From Geojedonia litorea (GTDB lineage: Bacteria; Bacteroidota; Bacteroidia; Flavobacteriales; Flavobacteriaceae), in NCBI RefSeq assembly GCF_042654525.1, contig NZ_JBHSGP010000012.1, positions 239,763 to 303,762 of the forward strand: a stretch of DNA of 64,000 nucleotides, written 5' to 3'. The position numbers and the translations under genes were made by a program. The notes below the pieces were generated by a model that saw only the letters and a program-made list of their open reading frames with translations, was not told the origin of the DNA and made no database searches. Positions 1-9,108 of the stretch are shown here, piece after piece (position 1 is the stretch's first letter; every line of letters begins with the position of its first letter).

Positions 1-330
1 GCCGAAAGTTTTTGTGAGTTTAATGAGCGTGGTGAACTTTTTGTAATTAATATGACCATACAAGAATATGTATATGGAAATTACTACAATCATAAACCAA
101 AAGCTGAACGTAAATTATTACTTAATAAAAGAGAGCTCAAAAAACTAGAAAAGGAAGTTAATACCAAAGGCGTTACCATTATCCCATTGCGATTATTTAT
201 AAATGAAAAAGGTTATGCAAAGCTAGATATCGCTTTAGCAAAAGGGAAAAAACTTTTTGATAAACGCGACACTATTAAAGATCGCGACAATAAACGCAAT
301 CTGGACCGGATTAAGAAAATCTACAAATGA
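1..330 (+). CDS. smpB: SsrA-binding protein SmpB, 5' end missing
   Basis: The reading frame is open from the first base of the window and ends at 330, giving 109 visible residues of a protein that is normally about 150 long, so roughly the first 40 residues lie outside. SmpB binds tmRNA and brings it to stalled ribosomes for trans-translation. The visible part shows the family's beta-barrel core and the basic C-terminal tail rich in Lys, Arg and Asp (KRDTIKDRDNKRNLDRIKK), which inserts into the ribosomal mRNA channel. An internal ATG at 52 should not be taken as the start, because the upstream codons continue the SmpB core. The stop overlaps the next gene's start by 4 bases (ATGA), so the two are probably translationally coupled. 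Confidence 0.93.
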   Translation, partial: AESFCEFNERGELFVINMTIQEYVYGNYYNHKPKAERKLLLNKRELKKLEKEVNTKGVTIIPLRLFINEKGYAKLDIALAKGKKLFDKRDTIKDRDNKRNLDRIKKIYK

Positions 331-2792
331 GACCGCAGCTAATTCTTCTAATTTGCTTGCTTACAGGATTGTCTGCAGTTTCCCAAATTAAAGGAAAGGT
401 TACCAACATTAACAATGAACCACTTCCATTTGTAAACATTTATATTGAAAATACATTTACCGGAACAACTAGTAATGAAGATGGATATTATGAACTTAAT
501 CTAACTGAAACAAAAACCTACACATTCATATTTCAAAGCTTGGGCTTTAAAACAGTTAAAAGAACTGTTACCGCTGAAACACTTCCTTATACACTAAATG
601 TCACTTTAGTAGATGAAGAAATAACACTAAATGAGGTTGTCATTAATTCTAATGATAATCCTGCAAACGCCATTATTAGGCAAGCTATTGCCAAACGAAA
701 AGCGAATTTAGAACGCATTCAATCCTACAAAGCCAACTTCTATTCTCGAGGGCTTATCCGCATTAAAGAAGCTCCAGAAAAATTATTGGGTCAGGAAATA
801 GGAGATCTTGGTGGTGGACTCGACTCCACAAGAAGTGGTATCATTTATTTATCTGAAACCATTTCAAAAATTGAATTTTTAAGGCCTAACAAACTGAAGG
901 AAACCATTACAGCATCAAAAGTGAGTGGAAATGACAACGGCTTTAGCTTCAATAATGCCATAGATGTGGATTATAATTTTTACAACAACACGATTGAGCT
1001 TGGCAACCAGATTATTTCTCCAATAGCCGATTATGCATTTAATTATTACCGCTATACACTAGATGGCATTTTTTATGATGATCGCGGAAATCTCATAAAT
1101 AAAGTAAAAGTGATTCCGAAACGTCAAAATGATCGCATTTTTTCAGGACATATTTATATTGTTGAAAATCAATGGACCATTTACGCTTTGGAACTCACCA
1201 TTACAGGCGAACAAGCACAAATACCAGCAGCAGATTTTATTACAATTAAACAAAACTTTTCATATGCTGAACCCGATGCTATTTGGGCACTTATTTCACA
1301 AAGTATCGACTTTAAGTATGGAATATTCGGAATAAAAGGTGATGGTCGATTTACAGCGGTTTACAGCAATTATGAATTCAATCCTGAATTGATAAAGAAA
1401 GATTTCGGAGCTGAAATTGTATCATTTACAGAAGAAGCTAATAAAAAGGACTCCATATTTTGGAAAGCCTTACGTCCTGTACCTCTAACTGATGAAGAGA
1501 TTACCGACTATATCAAAAAAGACAGTATTCAAATTATTCGAAAATCAAAACCTTATTTAGACTCCATCGATGCCAAAAACAACCGTTTTAAGCTAGGTAA
1601 TATCCTTTCAGGTTATAATTACAGTAATTCCTTTAAGAACTGGAATATGGGGGTCTCCTCTCCTATTTCTGCTTTAAGTTTTAATACGGTTCAAGGTTGG
1701 AATATTGATTTGAGAACCTACTACAGAAAGAATTACGACGAATTTAGACGGTATTTTTCTTTTAATGGAACAGTCAATTATGGTTTTAGTGACCAGCGGT
1801 TACGAGGAACAGTATCAGCAACGTATAAATTCAATAATATAAGTCGGCCATTTTTAACAGTTTCTGGAGGTGTTGTCGCTCAACAATTCAATGCGAATGA
1901 CCCTATTTCAAAAACCATAAATACGGCATTTTCATTGTTGGCCGAAAAGAATTATTTGAAACTTTACGATAAGTCCTTTGTTCAAATTTCATTTTCAAAT
2001 GAATTGTTTAACGGTTTTCGTTTAAGTTCGTCTTTGGCATTGGAACGTAGAAAAGCGCTTTTCAATACTACCGATCAGGTTTGGTACCCTAAATCTGATA
2101 GAAACTATACGAGTAACAATCCCCTTGATCCAAACAGTTTTGGAAGCATGCCTTTTGACACGCATACCATTGTGAAGTTGAATTTAAACGGCCGAATTAA
2201 TTTTGGCAATACCTATTTAAGCTATCCGGGAAGTAAAATCAATATTCCAAATGACGACATACCTAGTTTAACAATTGGCTATGAAAAAGGCTTTGCTGCA
2301 ACCAAATCTGAATATAATTATGATCAAATAAAAGCGCAATTGTCTCAAGACTTCAATATTGGTAATAAAGGTCACTTTCAATACAATATCAAAGCTGGAA
2401 CTTTTTTTAATGCCAATGACATCTCCTTTATAGATTATCAACATTTCAATGGAAACCAAACCCATATAGGTTCAGGATCTTACTTAAATGTGTTTAACAA
2501 CTTACCTTATTATGAATTGAGCACGAACACTTCCTACTTTGAATTTCATGCCGAACATGATTTTAGCGGTTATATTTTAGGTAAAATCCCATTACTGAAC
2601 GCTCTTAATTTCAATTTAATTCTTGGTGCCCATGCACTAGCAAGTCCCGACAACAATCCTTATCAAGAATATTCTATAGGAATTGATAATATTGGCTGGG
2701 GAAAATTCAGGTTTTCAAGATTGGATTATGTGCGTTCTTACAAAAGTGGTTTCCAAAGTGATGCAATTGTATTTGGTTTGAAGTTCTTTTAA
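327..2792 (+). CDS. DUF5686 family outer-membrane protein with carboxypeptidase-like N-terminal domain
   Basis: An 821-residue protein. It starts with a cleavable signal peptide (hydrophobic residues 4-19, then Q at about 20). Residues 22 to about 105 form a carboxypeptidase D regulatory-like domain of the kind found at the N terminus of Bacteroidota outer-membrane proteins (pattern GKV...PLPFVNIYIENT...TSNEDGYYEL). The rest is rich in alternating aromatic/polar strands typical of a beta-barrel and ends in Phe-Phe, a usual outer-membrane insertion signal. This architecture matches the DUF5686 family. The substrate is unknown; a transport or surface-assembly role is inference only. It overlaps smpB by 4 bases and converges with the M20 peptidase gene, with only 7 bases between them and no visible terminator. 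Confidence 0.85.
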   Translation: MRPQLILLICLLTGLSAVSQIKGKVTNINNEPLPFVNIYIENTFTGTTSNEDGYYELNLTETKTYTFIFQSLGFKTVKRTVTAETLPYTLNVTLVDEEITLNEVVINSNDNPANAIIRQAIAKRKANLERIQSYKANFYSRGLIRIKEAPEKLLGQEIGDLGGGLDSTRSGIIYLSETISKIEFLRPNKLKETITASKVSGNDNGFSFNNAIDVDYNFYNNTIELGNQIISPIADYAFNYYRYTLDGIFYDDRGNLINKVKVIPKRQNDRIFSGHIYIVENQWTIYALELTITGEQAQIPAADFITIKQNFSYAEPDAIWALISQSIDFKYGIFGIKGDGRFTAVYSNYEFNPELIKKDFGAEIVSFTEEANKKDSIFWKALRPVPLTDEEITDYIKKDSIQIIRKSKPYLDSIDAKNNRFKLGNILSGYNYSNSFKNWNMGVSSPISALSFNTVQGWNIDLRTYYRKNYDEFRRYFSFNGTVNYGFSDQRLRGTVSATYKFNNISRPFLTVSGGVVAQQFNANDPISKTINTAFSLLAEKNYLKLYDKSFVQISFSNELFNGFRLSSSLALERRKALFNTTDQVWYPKSDRNYTSNNPLDPNSFGSMPFDTHTIVKLNLNGRINFGNTYLSYPGSKINIPNDDIPSLTIGYEKGFAATKSEYNYDQIKAQLSQDFNIGNKGHFQYNIKAGTFFNANDISFIDYQHFNGNQTHIGSGSYLNVFNNLPYYELSTNTSYFEFHAEHDFSGYILGKIPLLNALNFNLILGAHALASPDNNPYQEYSIGIDNIGWGKFRFSRLDYVRSYKSGFQSDAIVFGLKFF

Positions 2793-2799
2793 TGAGCAA

Positions 2800-4332
2800 T
2801 TAAAGCTTCTCCATCAAAATCGCCGTTATCGTTTTAATCCCATCAATATAATTTCCCAAACGTATATTTTCATTAGGGCTATGCTGATTGTTATCAGGGT
2901 TAACCGTTGGAACAGCAACAGCTGGAATCCCCAGAGTAATCACAAAAGGTGAAATAGGAATAGAACCTCCACCAGTTCTAATTTGAATAGGCTCATGACC
3001 AAATGCCGAGTACATTCCACGTCGTAACCATGCACCAATTTCGGTATCAAAATCAGTTCTATAAGCACCATAGGAAACTTTGGCATTAAAACGTGCTATT
3101 TTATTATGTGACATACGTTCTTCTTCGGTTGGCTCATGATCAACCAAATAATACCCCTGGTCTTGAATATAATCTTTTACAAGTTTGACCATATGTTCAC
3201 CATCAGTTTCTTTCACCAATCTAATATTCAGTTCGGCTATAGCAGTTGCCGGAATAATAGTTCGACGTTCATTACCAACCCAGGCTGCTTTTAATCCCAA
3301 AATCCCAAGAGCGGGATATTGCATTGCCTCTTGAAAATTTGAACCTATGTTATCGGTACTTGCTATTCCAAAATTTTTTTGAATTTGAGGCTCATCATCT
3401 GGCACTTGTTTTAAAACCGATTTTACTTCATCAGAAATTATAATGCCATCGTACCATCTGGGAATAGCAACTCTACCATCATCAAACCACATACCAGATA
3501 ATAGTTGTGACAATTTCATGGCAGGATTAGGCGCATAATTGCCATAATTGCCACTATGTAAAGGTACTCGCGGTCCAAACACCTCTAAAGAAATAGTTGC
3601 AATACCTCGAGCTCCATAAACCAAGGTAGGTGCATTCGATAAATGACGTGGGCCATCAAATATTACCAACATATCGGCTTTGAGCTCTTCTTTATAAGCT
3701 TTTACAGCATTTGGTAATTGAGGTGAACCAAGTTCTTCTTCAAAATCCATTATGACTTTGATGTTGAAGTTAGGCTGGACATCTAAATCATTTAAAATGT
3801 CCATAGCTTTCAAAAACATCATATCTGGTCCTCGGGCGTCGGAAGCTGATCTAGAAAAAATGCGCCAATCTGGGTTGATGTCTCCTTGTAAATGACTCCA
3901 TGGTATGATATCCCAATTGCCTTGAGCATTTTGTGTTTTCAATACTGGAATGTATGGATTAGGCTGAAACCATTTGGTTGAATCAACCGGCTGACCATCG
4001 ACTTGTAAATATACCAACACCGTTTTATTGGCATTTGGAAACGATCGCGAGGCTAGTAATAACGGAACGGTTTCAGTCTCAAGACGCTTTGTGTTAAAGC
4101 CTCGTTGTTTAAATGCACGTTCACACCATTTTACATTGGGTTCTATTTCACTAGGATCATTGGCATCGTTAGGCAAGCTAAAAAACTCATAAAGTTCATC
4201 AAAGGAATCCTTGGCATAGCTTAAGGCCAATGCATCTAAATTTTGTCCATCAACCACCATAGTGGTCATAAAAAGAATTAAGAAGATCAAACTTTTTGTA
4301 AATACATCTTTTATTTTCATAATAATCATCAA
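2800..4332 (-). CDS. Exported M20 family peptidase, atypical first metal ligand
   Basis: A 510-residue protein with an N-terminal hydrophobic export signal (about residues 11-30, ending VVDGQ). M20 peptidases are di-zinc exopeptidases with a catalytic domain and an inserted dimerisation domain. Recognisable elements are D165 in SASDARGP, the Glu pair in DFEEELGSP (198-200), a further acidic site in FDGPRH (226-230) and the C-terminal HSPNEN (H484). The usual H-x-D near residue 110 reads Q110-V-D112, so the normal first zinc-ligand His is absent. The long spacer (about 180 residues) between FDGPRH and the C-terminal half fits an inserted dimerisation domain. The start is supported by a 4-base ATGA overlap with pcm upstream. 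Substrate unknown; a periplasmic dipeptidase or aminoacylase is plausible. Confidence 0.85.
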   Translation of the reverse strand: MMIIMKIKDVFTKSLIFLILFMTTMVVDGQNLDALALSYAKDSFDELYEFFSLPNDANDPSEIEPNVKWCERAFKQRGFNTKRLETETVPLLLASRSFPNANKTVLVYLQVDGQPVDSTKWFQPNPYIPVLKTQNAQGNWDIIPWSHLQGDINPDWRIFSRSASDARGPDMMFLKAMDILNDLDVQPNFNIKVIMDFEEELGSPQLPNAVKAYKEELKADMLVIFDGPRHLSNAPTLVYGARGIATISLEVFGPRVPLHSGNYGNYAPNPAMKLSQLLSGMWFDDGRVAIPRWYDGIIISDEVKSVLKQVPDDEPQIQKNFGIASTDNIGSNFQEAMQYPALGILGLKAAWVGNERRTIIPATAIAELNIRLVKETDGEHMVKLVKDYIQDQGYYLVDHEPTEEERMSHNKIARFNAKVSYGAYRTDFDTEIGAWLRRGMYSAFGHEPIQIRTGGGSIPISPFVITLGIPAVAVPTVNPDNNQHSPNENIRLGNYIDGIKTITAILMEKL

Positions 4333-4970
4333 TTTTTGTCCTCTAACATAGGAACAAATCTAAATTCACCAAATTCATGCTGTTCAAACTCTTTTTCTCC
4401 TTTTCTAATAAATAAAGTCATGGTTTGTACTTGATCACCAACCGGAATCACCAATCGCCCTCCAATTTTGAGTTGGCCCAACAATGCTTTTGGCACTAAA
4501 GGTGCACCAGCCGTGACAATAATACTATCAAAAGGAGCTTCTGTCTTTAAGCCTTTATAACCATCGCCAAAAATTAATTTTTTAGGGCGATATCCCAAAC
4601 TTGGAAGAAATTTGCTCGTTTTTTTAAAGAGTTCTTGTTGACGTTCAATACTAAACACTTGAGCACCTAACACACATAATAAAGCTGTTTGATACCCACT
4701 TCCAGTTCCTATTTCTAGAATTTTATCGCCTTTTTTGACTTGTAATAATTCGGTTTGAAATGCAACAGTATAAGGCTGTGAAATGGTTTGATCGGCAGCG
4801 ATTGGAAACGCCTTATCCTGATAAGCATGATCTAAAAATCCAGAATCCATGAACAAATGTCTAGGAATTTTACTCAATCCATCCAACACTTTTTCGTCTG
4901 TAATTCCTTTATTTTTAACAACTTCAACTAACTTTTGCCTTAATCCTTTATGCTTAAATGTATCTTTCAA
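4329..4970 (-). CDS. pcm: Protein-L-isoaspartate O-methyltransferase
   Basis: A 213-residue protein, the normal length for the family. The enzyme methylates L-isoaspartyl residues in damaged proteins using S-adenosylmethionine, starting their repair. The family signature is visible: ADQTISQPY at about residues 59-67 (substrate site) and the SAM-binding loop EIGTGSGYQ at 86-94, followed by the usual GDGYKG and VTAGAP elements. There is no signal peptide, so it is cytoplasmic. It is the first gene of a two-gene unit with the M20 peptidase (4-base overlap), and it diverges from the Gfo/Idh oxidoreductase across a 175-base AT-rich spacer. Confidence 0.93.
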   Translation of the reverse strand: MKDTFKHKGLRQKLVEVVKNKGITDEKVLDGLSKIPRHLFMDSGFLDHAYQDKAFPIAADQTISQPYTVAFQTELLQVKKGDKILEIGTGSGYQTALLCVLGAQVFSIERQQELFKKTSKFLPSLGYRPKKLIFGDGYKGLKTEAPFDSIIVTAGAPLVPKALLGQLKIGGRLVIPVGDQVQTMTLFIRKGEKEFEQHEFGEFRFVPMLEDKN

Positions 4971-5096
4971 TGTTAGAGTGGGTTTAGACGCTAAAATAAA
5001 ATAATAAGTCTGAAGTTGAAACTAAAATATAGAAATTTAAACTTCAACAGTTCTATCTCCAAAATTTGAAATACAGGGCTTTTAATATTAGTTTTA

Positions 5097-5129
5097 TTGG
5101 ATGTTTTTACTTCAAAACAACTATTTTTG
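5097..5129 (+). promoter_or_regulatory. Candidate promoter of the Gfo/Idh gene
   Basis: A TTG at 5097-5099 is followed after 22 bases by TATTTTTG at 5122-5129, a full match to the Bacteroidota -7 consensus TAnnTTTG. The spacing is one base longer than the usual 19-21. The start codon at 5146 lies 16 bases downstream of the box, giving a very short leader. Confidence 0.5.
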
Positions 5130-5145
5130 TTAAAAACCTAAACAT

Positions 5146-6105
5146 ATGCTAAAAGCAGGAGTACTTGGTGCAGGGCATCTTGGAAAAATTCATTTAAGAC
5201 TTCTAAAGCAATCTGAAAAATATCAGCTCGTAGGATTTTATGATGCCGACGAGAAAAACGCCAAAAAAGTGGAGGCCGAATTTGGTTACAAATATTTTAA
5301 ATCCATTGAGGACCTTATTGATGCGGTAGATATGGTTGATATTGTTACGCCGACCTTATCTCATTACGAATGTGCTAAAAAAGCCATTGCCAAAGGAAAA
5401 CACATCTTTATAGAAAAGCCAATTACGAATACTGTTGAAGAGGCTGAACATATTAGGGAATTATTGGCACAACACAATATACGAGGCCAAGTGGGGCATG
5501 TAGAGCGCTTTAATCCAGCATTTATTGCAGTTAAGGAAAGCATTGTCAACCCCATGTTTATTGAAACGCATCGCTTGGCAGAATTCAATCCGAGAGGAAC
5601 TGATGTTCCGGTGGTATTAGATTTAATGATACATGATATTGATATTATTTTAAGTGTGGTAAAATCTAAAGTCAAGCATATATCGGCGAGTGGTGTTTCG
5701 GTAATTAGTGATACGCCTGATATTGCCAACGCCAGGATTGAATTTGAGAATGGATGTGTTGCCAATTTAACGGCAAGCCGAATTTCACTGAAAAACATGC
5801 GCAAAACACGCTTCTTCCAAAAGGACGCCTATATTTCGGTTGATTTTTTAGAGAAAAAATGTGAAGTGGTAAAAATGAAAGATGCACCTGAACATCCTGG
5901 TGATTTTGATATGATTCTACAAAATGCCGAAGGCATAAAAAAGCAAATCTATTTTGATAATCCTGAAATTTCGAACAATAATGCTATTTTAGACGAGCTC
6001 GAAACTTTTGCAGACGCCATCAATACGAATTCAACTCCCGTTGTGACCTTACATGACGGCACCGAAGCTTTGCGTGTCGCCACTATGATTATCAATCAAT
6101 TTTAA
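5146..6105 (+). CDS. Gfo/Idh/MocA family NAD(P)-dependent oxidoreductase
   Basis: A 319-residue protein beginning directly in a Rossmann fold (GAGHLG, G8/G10/G13). The family signature EKP is at 90-92 and is preceded by the beta strand HIFI. The central HDIDI motif (163-167) carries the usual catalytic His/Asp region. Members oxidise or reduce sugars, inositols and related polyols with NAD(P); the specific substrate cannot be read from this sequence. No signal peptide, so cytoplasmic. It is followed after 51 bases by a 3-hydroxyacyl-CoA dehydrogenase gene on the same strand. A similar gene pair is, from memory, common in flavobacteria, but the two do not share an obvious pathway. Confidence 0.87.
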   Translation: MLKAGVLGAGHLGKIHLRLLKQSEKYQLVGFYDADEKNAKKVEAEFGYKYFKSIEDLIDAVDMVDIVTPTLSHYECAKKAIAKGKHIFIEKPITNTVEEAEHIRELLAQHNIRGQVGHVERFNPAFIAVKESIVNPMFIETHRLAEFNPRGTDVPVVLDLMIHDIDIILSVVKSKVKHISASGVSVISDTPDIANARIEFENGCVANLTASRISLKNMRKTRFFQKDAYISVDFLEKKCEVVKMKDAPEHPGDFDMILQNAEGIKKQIYFDNPEISNNNAILDELETFADAINTNSTPVVTLHDGTEALRVATMIINQF

Positions 6106-6156
6106 AAGAAATTAATATAAAATACATTCATTTATTAGAATGAAAATAAACAGTTT

Positions 6157-7044
6157 ATGAAAAATATTGCAGTAATAGGAGCCGGAACCATGGGAAATGG
6201 AATTGCCCACACTTGTGCACAAGCCGGCTTTAAAGTTCAATTAATTGATATTAGTGAAGTCTCCTTGAAAAAAGGAATGCAAACCATTTCGAATAATCTA
6301 GATCGCATGGTTTCTAAAGAAAAAATTACCGAAGCAGATAAGCAATCGGTATTAAATAACATAACCACCTTTACTGATATTACTGAAGGTGTAGAATATG
6401 CAAGTTTAGTGATTGAAGCAGCCACTGAAAATTTAGATCTAAAACTAAAAATTTTTAAACAATTGGACAAAGATTGTCCAGAAGACACTATACTAGCAAC
6501 AAATACCTCTTCAATATCCATTACACAGATTGCTTCTGTTACATCAAGACCCGAAATGGTCATTGGTATGCACTTTATGAACCCTGTGCCCATCATGAAA
6601 CTTGTTGAGATTATTCGAGGCTATAACACGAGTGATACCATTACCAAAACTATAATGGACTTGTCTGTTACACTGGGTAAAATCCCTGTAGAGGTTAATG
6701 ATTACCCGGGATTTGTGGCCAATAGAATTTTAATGCCAATGCTAAATGAGTCTATTGAAACCCTATACAATGGTGTTGCCGGTGTGGAAGAAATCGATAC
6801 CGTAATGAAATTAGGTATGGCTCACCCTATGGGTCCTTTGCAGTTAGCAGATTTTATAGGTTTAGATGTTTGCCTATCCATACTTAACGTTATGTATGAC
6901 GGTTTCAAAAATCCTAAATACGCGCCTTGCCCACTTTTAGTAAATATGGTTAGAGCTGGAAAATTAGGAGTAAAATCTGGTGAAGGATTTTATGATTATT
7001 CCCAAAGTAAAAAAGCAGAGCAAGTTTCAAAACAGTTTCAGTAA
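6157..7044 (+). CDS. 3-hydroxyacyl-CoA (3-hydroxybutyryl-CoA) dehydrogenase
   Basis: A 295-residue protein of the short, single-function type, about the same length as clostridial Hbd. It interconverts 3-hydroxyacyl-CoA and 3-oxoacyl-CoA with NAD(H). The NAD-binding loop is GAGTMGNG (G8/G10/G13). The catalytic His lies in HFMNPVP (H139), with N142 and E151 completing the usual His-Glu pair region. The C-terminal dimerisation domain shows NDYPGFVANRI and AHPMGPLQLADFIGLD. There is no fused enoyl-CoA hydratase domain, so beta-oxidation partners must be encoded elsewhere. Role in fatty-acid or amino-acid degradation is inferred. Confidence 0.92.
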   Translation: MKNIAVIGAGTMGNGIAHTCAQAGFKVQLIDISEVSLKKGMQTISNNLDRMVSKEKITEADKQSVLNNITTFTDITEGVEYASLVIEAATENLDLKLKIFKQLDKDCPEDTILATNTSSISITQIASVTSRPEMVIGMHFMNPVPIMKLVEIIRGYNTSDTITKTIMDLSVTLGKIPVEVNDYPGFVANRILMPMLNESIETLYNGVAGVEEIDTVMKLGMAHPMGPLQLADFIGLDVCLSILNVMYDGFKNPKYAPCPLLVNMVRAGKLGVKSGEGFYDYSQSKKAEQVSKQFQ

Positions 7045-7058
7045 TCTGTAAACAAAAT

Positions 7059-7126
7059 ACTGATAACTGATAACTGATTACGGACTACTAATTACTGACT
7101 ACTCACCACTCACTACTAATTACTAA
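7059..7126. repeat. Low-complexity intergenic repeat (ACTGATA / ACTACTAATT type)
   Basis: The whole gap between the dehydrogenase and the DUF1015 gene is built of short degenerate units: ACTGATA, AACTGATTA, ACTACTAATTACTGACTACT and CACTCACTACTAATTACTA. There is no reading frame and no clear hairpin. Origin by slippage is likely. It also occupies the place where the downstream gene's leader would be. Confidence 0.7.
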
Positions 7127-7131
7127 ATAAC

Positions 7132-8370
7132 ATGGCAAAAATAATTCCGTTTAAAGCAGTACGTCCTACAAGGGACAAGGTTAGTTTAGTGGCTTCACGC
7201 TCCTATCAAACTTATACCAAAGCTGAACGGGAAGCTAGATTAGACTATAATCCATTTTCATTTTTGCACATTGTTAATCCAGGATATAAATATGACAAGG
7301 AAATCACTGGAATACAACGCTATCAGCTCGTTAAAAATCGTTATCAAGAATTCAAAGAAGATGATGTGTTTGTTCAAGATGACAAAACCTGCTTTTATAT
7401 ATACAAAATTATTGATAGAGACGGACAGGTTTTTAACGGTATTGTTGCAGCCGCAAGTGCAGAGGATTATGAAAAGAATATTATTAAAAAACACGAAGAC
7501 ACCATAGAATATCGTGAACATATTTTTAAGAATTATTTAAAAACTGTTGGCTTTAATGCAGAACCAGTACTTCTAACCTATCCAGACAATGATAAGATAT
7601 TTAGTGTCATTGAAAAAGTACAACAAGAACGTGCCGAATTTGAATTTACTACCACCTATAAGGACACCCATTATTTATGGTTACTTGATGGTGATTCAGA
7701 TCTAGAAACTTTAACAAAAAGCTTCAATGAAATGCCTTCATTGTATATTGCCGATGGCCATCATCGTTCAGCATCATCTTATTTGCTATATAAAGATCTA
7801 AAGCAGAACAATCCATCGCATAACGGTACAGAACCCTATAATTACTTCATGTCGTTTTTAATTCCAGAATCTGAACTAAAAATATATGCCTTCAATCGTC
7901 ATATAAAAGATTTAAACGGATTAAGTAAGGAAGAATTTCTTATTCAGTTAGATGCAGAATACAGAATAGAAAACAGAGGCAAAACAGCATATCAACCTAC
8001 TACCAAACATCATTTTACAATGTATTTGGATGGAGAATTTTACTCCTTGTATTTACGAAAATCGAATTATAAATTTAATACTTCGCTAGATGCTTTAGAT
8101 TCACAATTGCTTTATAAGACCATATTAGAGCCCATTTTGGGAATTGAGGATCCTCGTAATGATTTAAGAATACATTATAGCAATGGCAAAGGCGATATTA
8201 TAAACATAAAAAACGCCGTAGATAGCGGCGAATATGCTGTCGGGTTTGGCATGGTAGCAATTACCATTGACGAGCTCAAGCAAATTGCCGACGACGGACT
8301 CAAAATGCCCCCAAAAAGCACCTTTATCGAACCTAAACTACGCAGTGGTGTAACAATTTATGAATTTTGA
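7132..8370 (+). CDS. DUF1015 family protein
   Basis: A 412-residue cytoplasmic protein covering the full length of the DUF1015 family (usually about 400-430). The hallmark motif ADGHHR is at 207-212. The N-terminal part begins IIPFKAVRPTRDK, the typical start of the family in Bacteroidota, and supports the ATG used. The biochemical function is not established; the family is frequently found near serine-biosynthesis genes in this phylum, but here the neighbours are a dehydrogenase and yggS. No signal peptide or membrane segment is seen. The leader is made of the low-complexity repeat described separately. Confidence 0.88.
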   Translation: MAKIIPFKAVRPTRDKVSLVASRSYQTYTKAEREARLDYNPFSFLHIVNPGYKYDKEITGIQRYQLVKNRYQEFKEDDVFVQDDKTCFYIYKIIDRDGQVFNGIVAAASAEDYEKNIIKKHEDTIEYREHIFKNYLKTVGFNAEPVLLTYPDNDKIFSVIEKVQQERAEFEFTTTYKDTHYLWLLDGDSDLETLTKSFNEMPSLYIADGHHRSASSYLLYKDLKQNNPSHNGTEPYNYFMSFLIPESELKIYAFNRHIKDLNGLSKEEFLIQLDAEYRIENRGKTAYQPTTKHHFTMYLDGEFYSLYLRKSNYKFNTSLDALDSQLLYKTILEPILGIEDPRNDLRIHYSNGKGDIINIKNAVDSGEYAVGFGMVAITIDELKQIADDGLKMPPKSTFIEPKLRSGVTIYEF

Positions 8371-8403
8371 CAATGCCCACTTTTAAAAACACGTTTATAT
8401 AGA

Positions 8404-9072
8404 ATGAGTATTCAACAAAACATACAACATTTAAAATCACAATTACCAAATCACGTTACTTTGGTTGCTGTTTCCAAGACCAAACCAACCAGTGACATCT
8501 TCGAAGCTTATAATACAGGTCATCGTCATTTTGGGGAGAACAAAATTCAGGAAATGGTTGAGAAGTATGAACAATTACCTAAAGACATTCAATGGCACAT
8601 GATTGGCCATGTCCAACGTAATAAGGTGAAGTATATGGCCCATTTTGTGAATTTAATCCATGGCGTTGACAGTTTTAAACTGCTCAGGGAAATAGATAAA
8701 CAGGCAAGCAATTTTGGGCGTATAATTAATTGTTTATTTCAGATTAAAATTGCTGAAGAAGATAGTAAATTTGGTATGTCGGCCAAAACAGCATCAGAAA
8801 TAATTCAATCGAAAGAATTTTTAGAATTAAAAAACGTTTGTATTACCGGTGTCATGGGGATGGCTACATTTACTGATGACACTAATAAAATAAAAGAGGA
8901 ATTTAATAGACTTAAAACTATTTTTGATTCCTTGAAACAACATTCAAATATTAATTTTAAACTCGAAACCATTAGTATGGGCATGAGTGGGGATTACCAG
9001 CTAGCAATAGATTGTGGAAGCACTATGATTAGAGTTGGAAGCCATATTTTTGGGGAAAGAAATTATAACTAA
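8404..9072 (+). CDS. YggS-type pyridoxal phosphate homeostasis protein
   Basis: A 222-residue single-domain alanine-racemase-like TIM barrel. The PLP-binding lysine is K25 in VAVSKTKP, and the family motif HMIGHVQ (65-71) and HFGENKIQE (42-50) are intact. YggS proteins bind PLP and buffer its cellular level; loss perturbs amino-acid and keto-acid pools in other bacteria. No racemase partner domain is present. It is 33 bases after DUF1015 and 36 bases before the nuclease gene on the same strand, consistent with a short transcription unit. Confidence 0.93.
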   Translation: MSIQQNIQHLKSQLPNHVTLVAVSKTKPTSDIFEAYNTGHRHFGENKIQEMVEKYEQLPKDIQWHMIGHVQRNKVKYMAHFVNLIHGVDSFKLLREIDKQASNFGRIINCLFQIKIAEEDSKFGMSAKTASEIIQSKEFLELKNVCITGVMGMATFTDDTNKIKEEFNRLKTIFDSLKQHSNINFKLETISMGMSGDYQLAIDCGSTMIRVGSHIFGERNYN

Positions 9073-9108
9073 TATTATTAATTACACAAATAAACGCATA
9101 AACCATAG

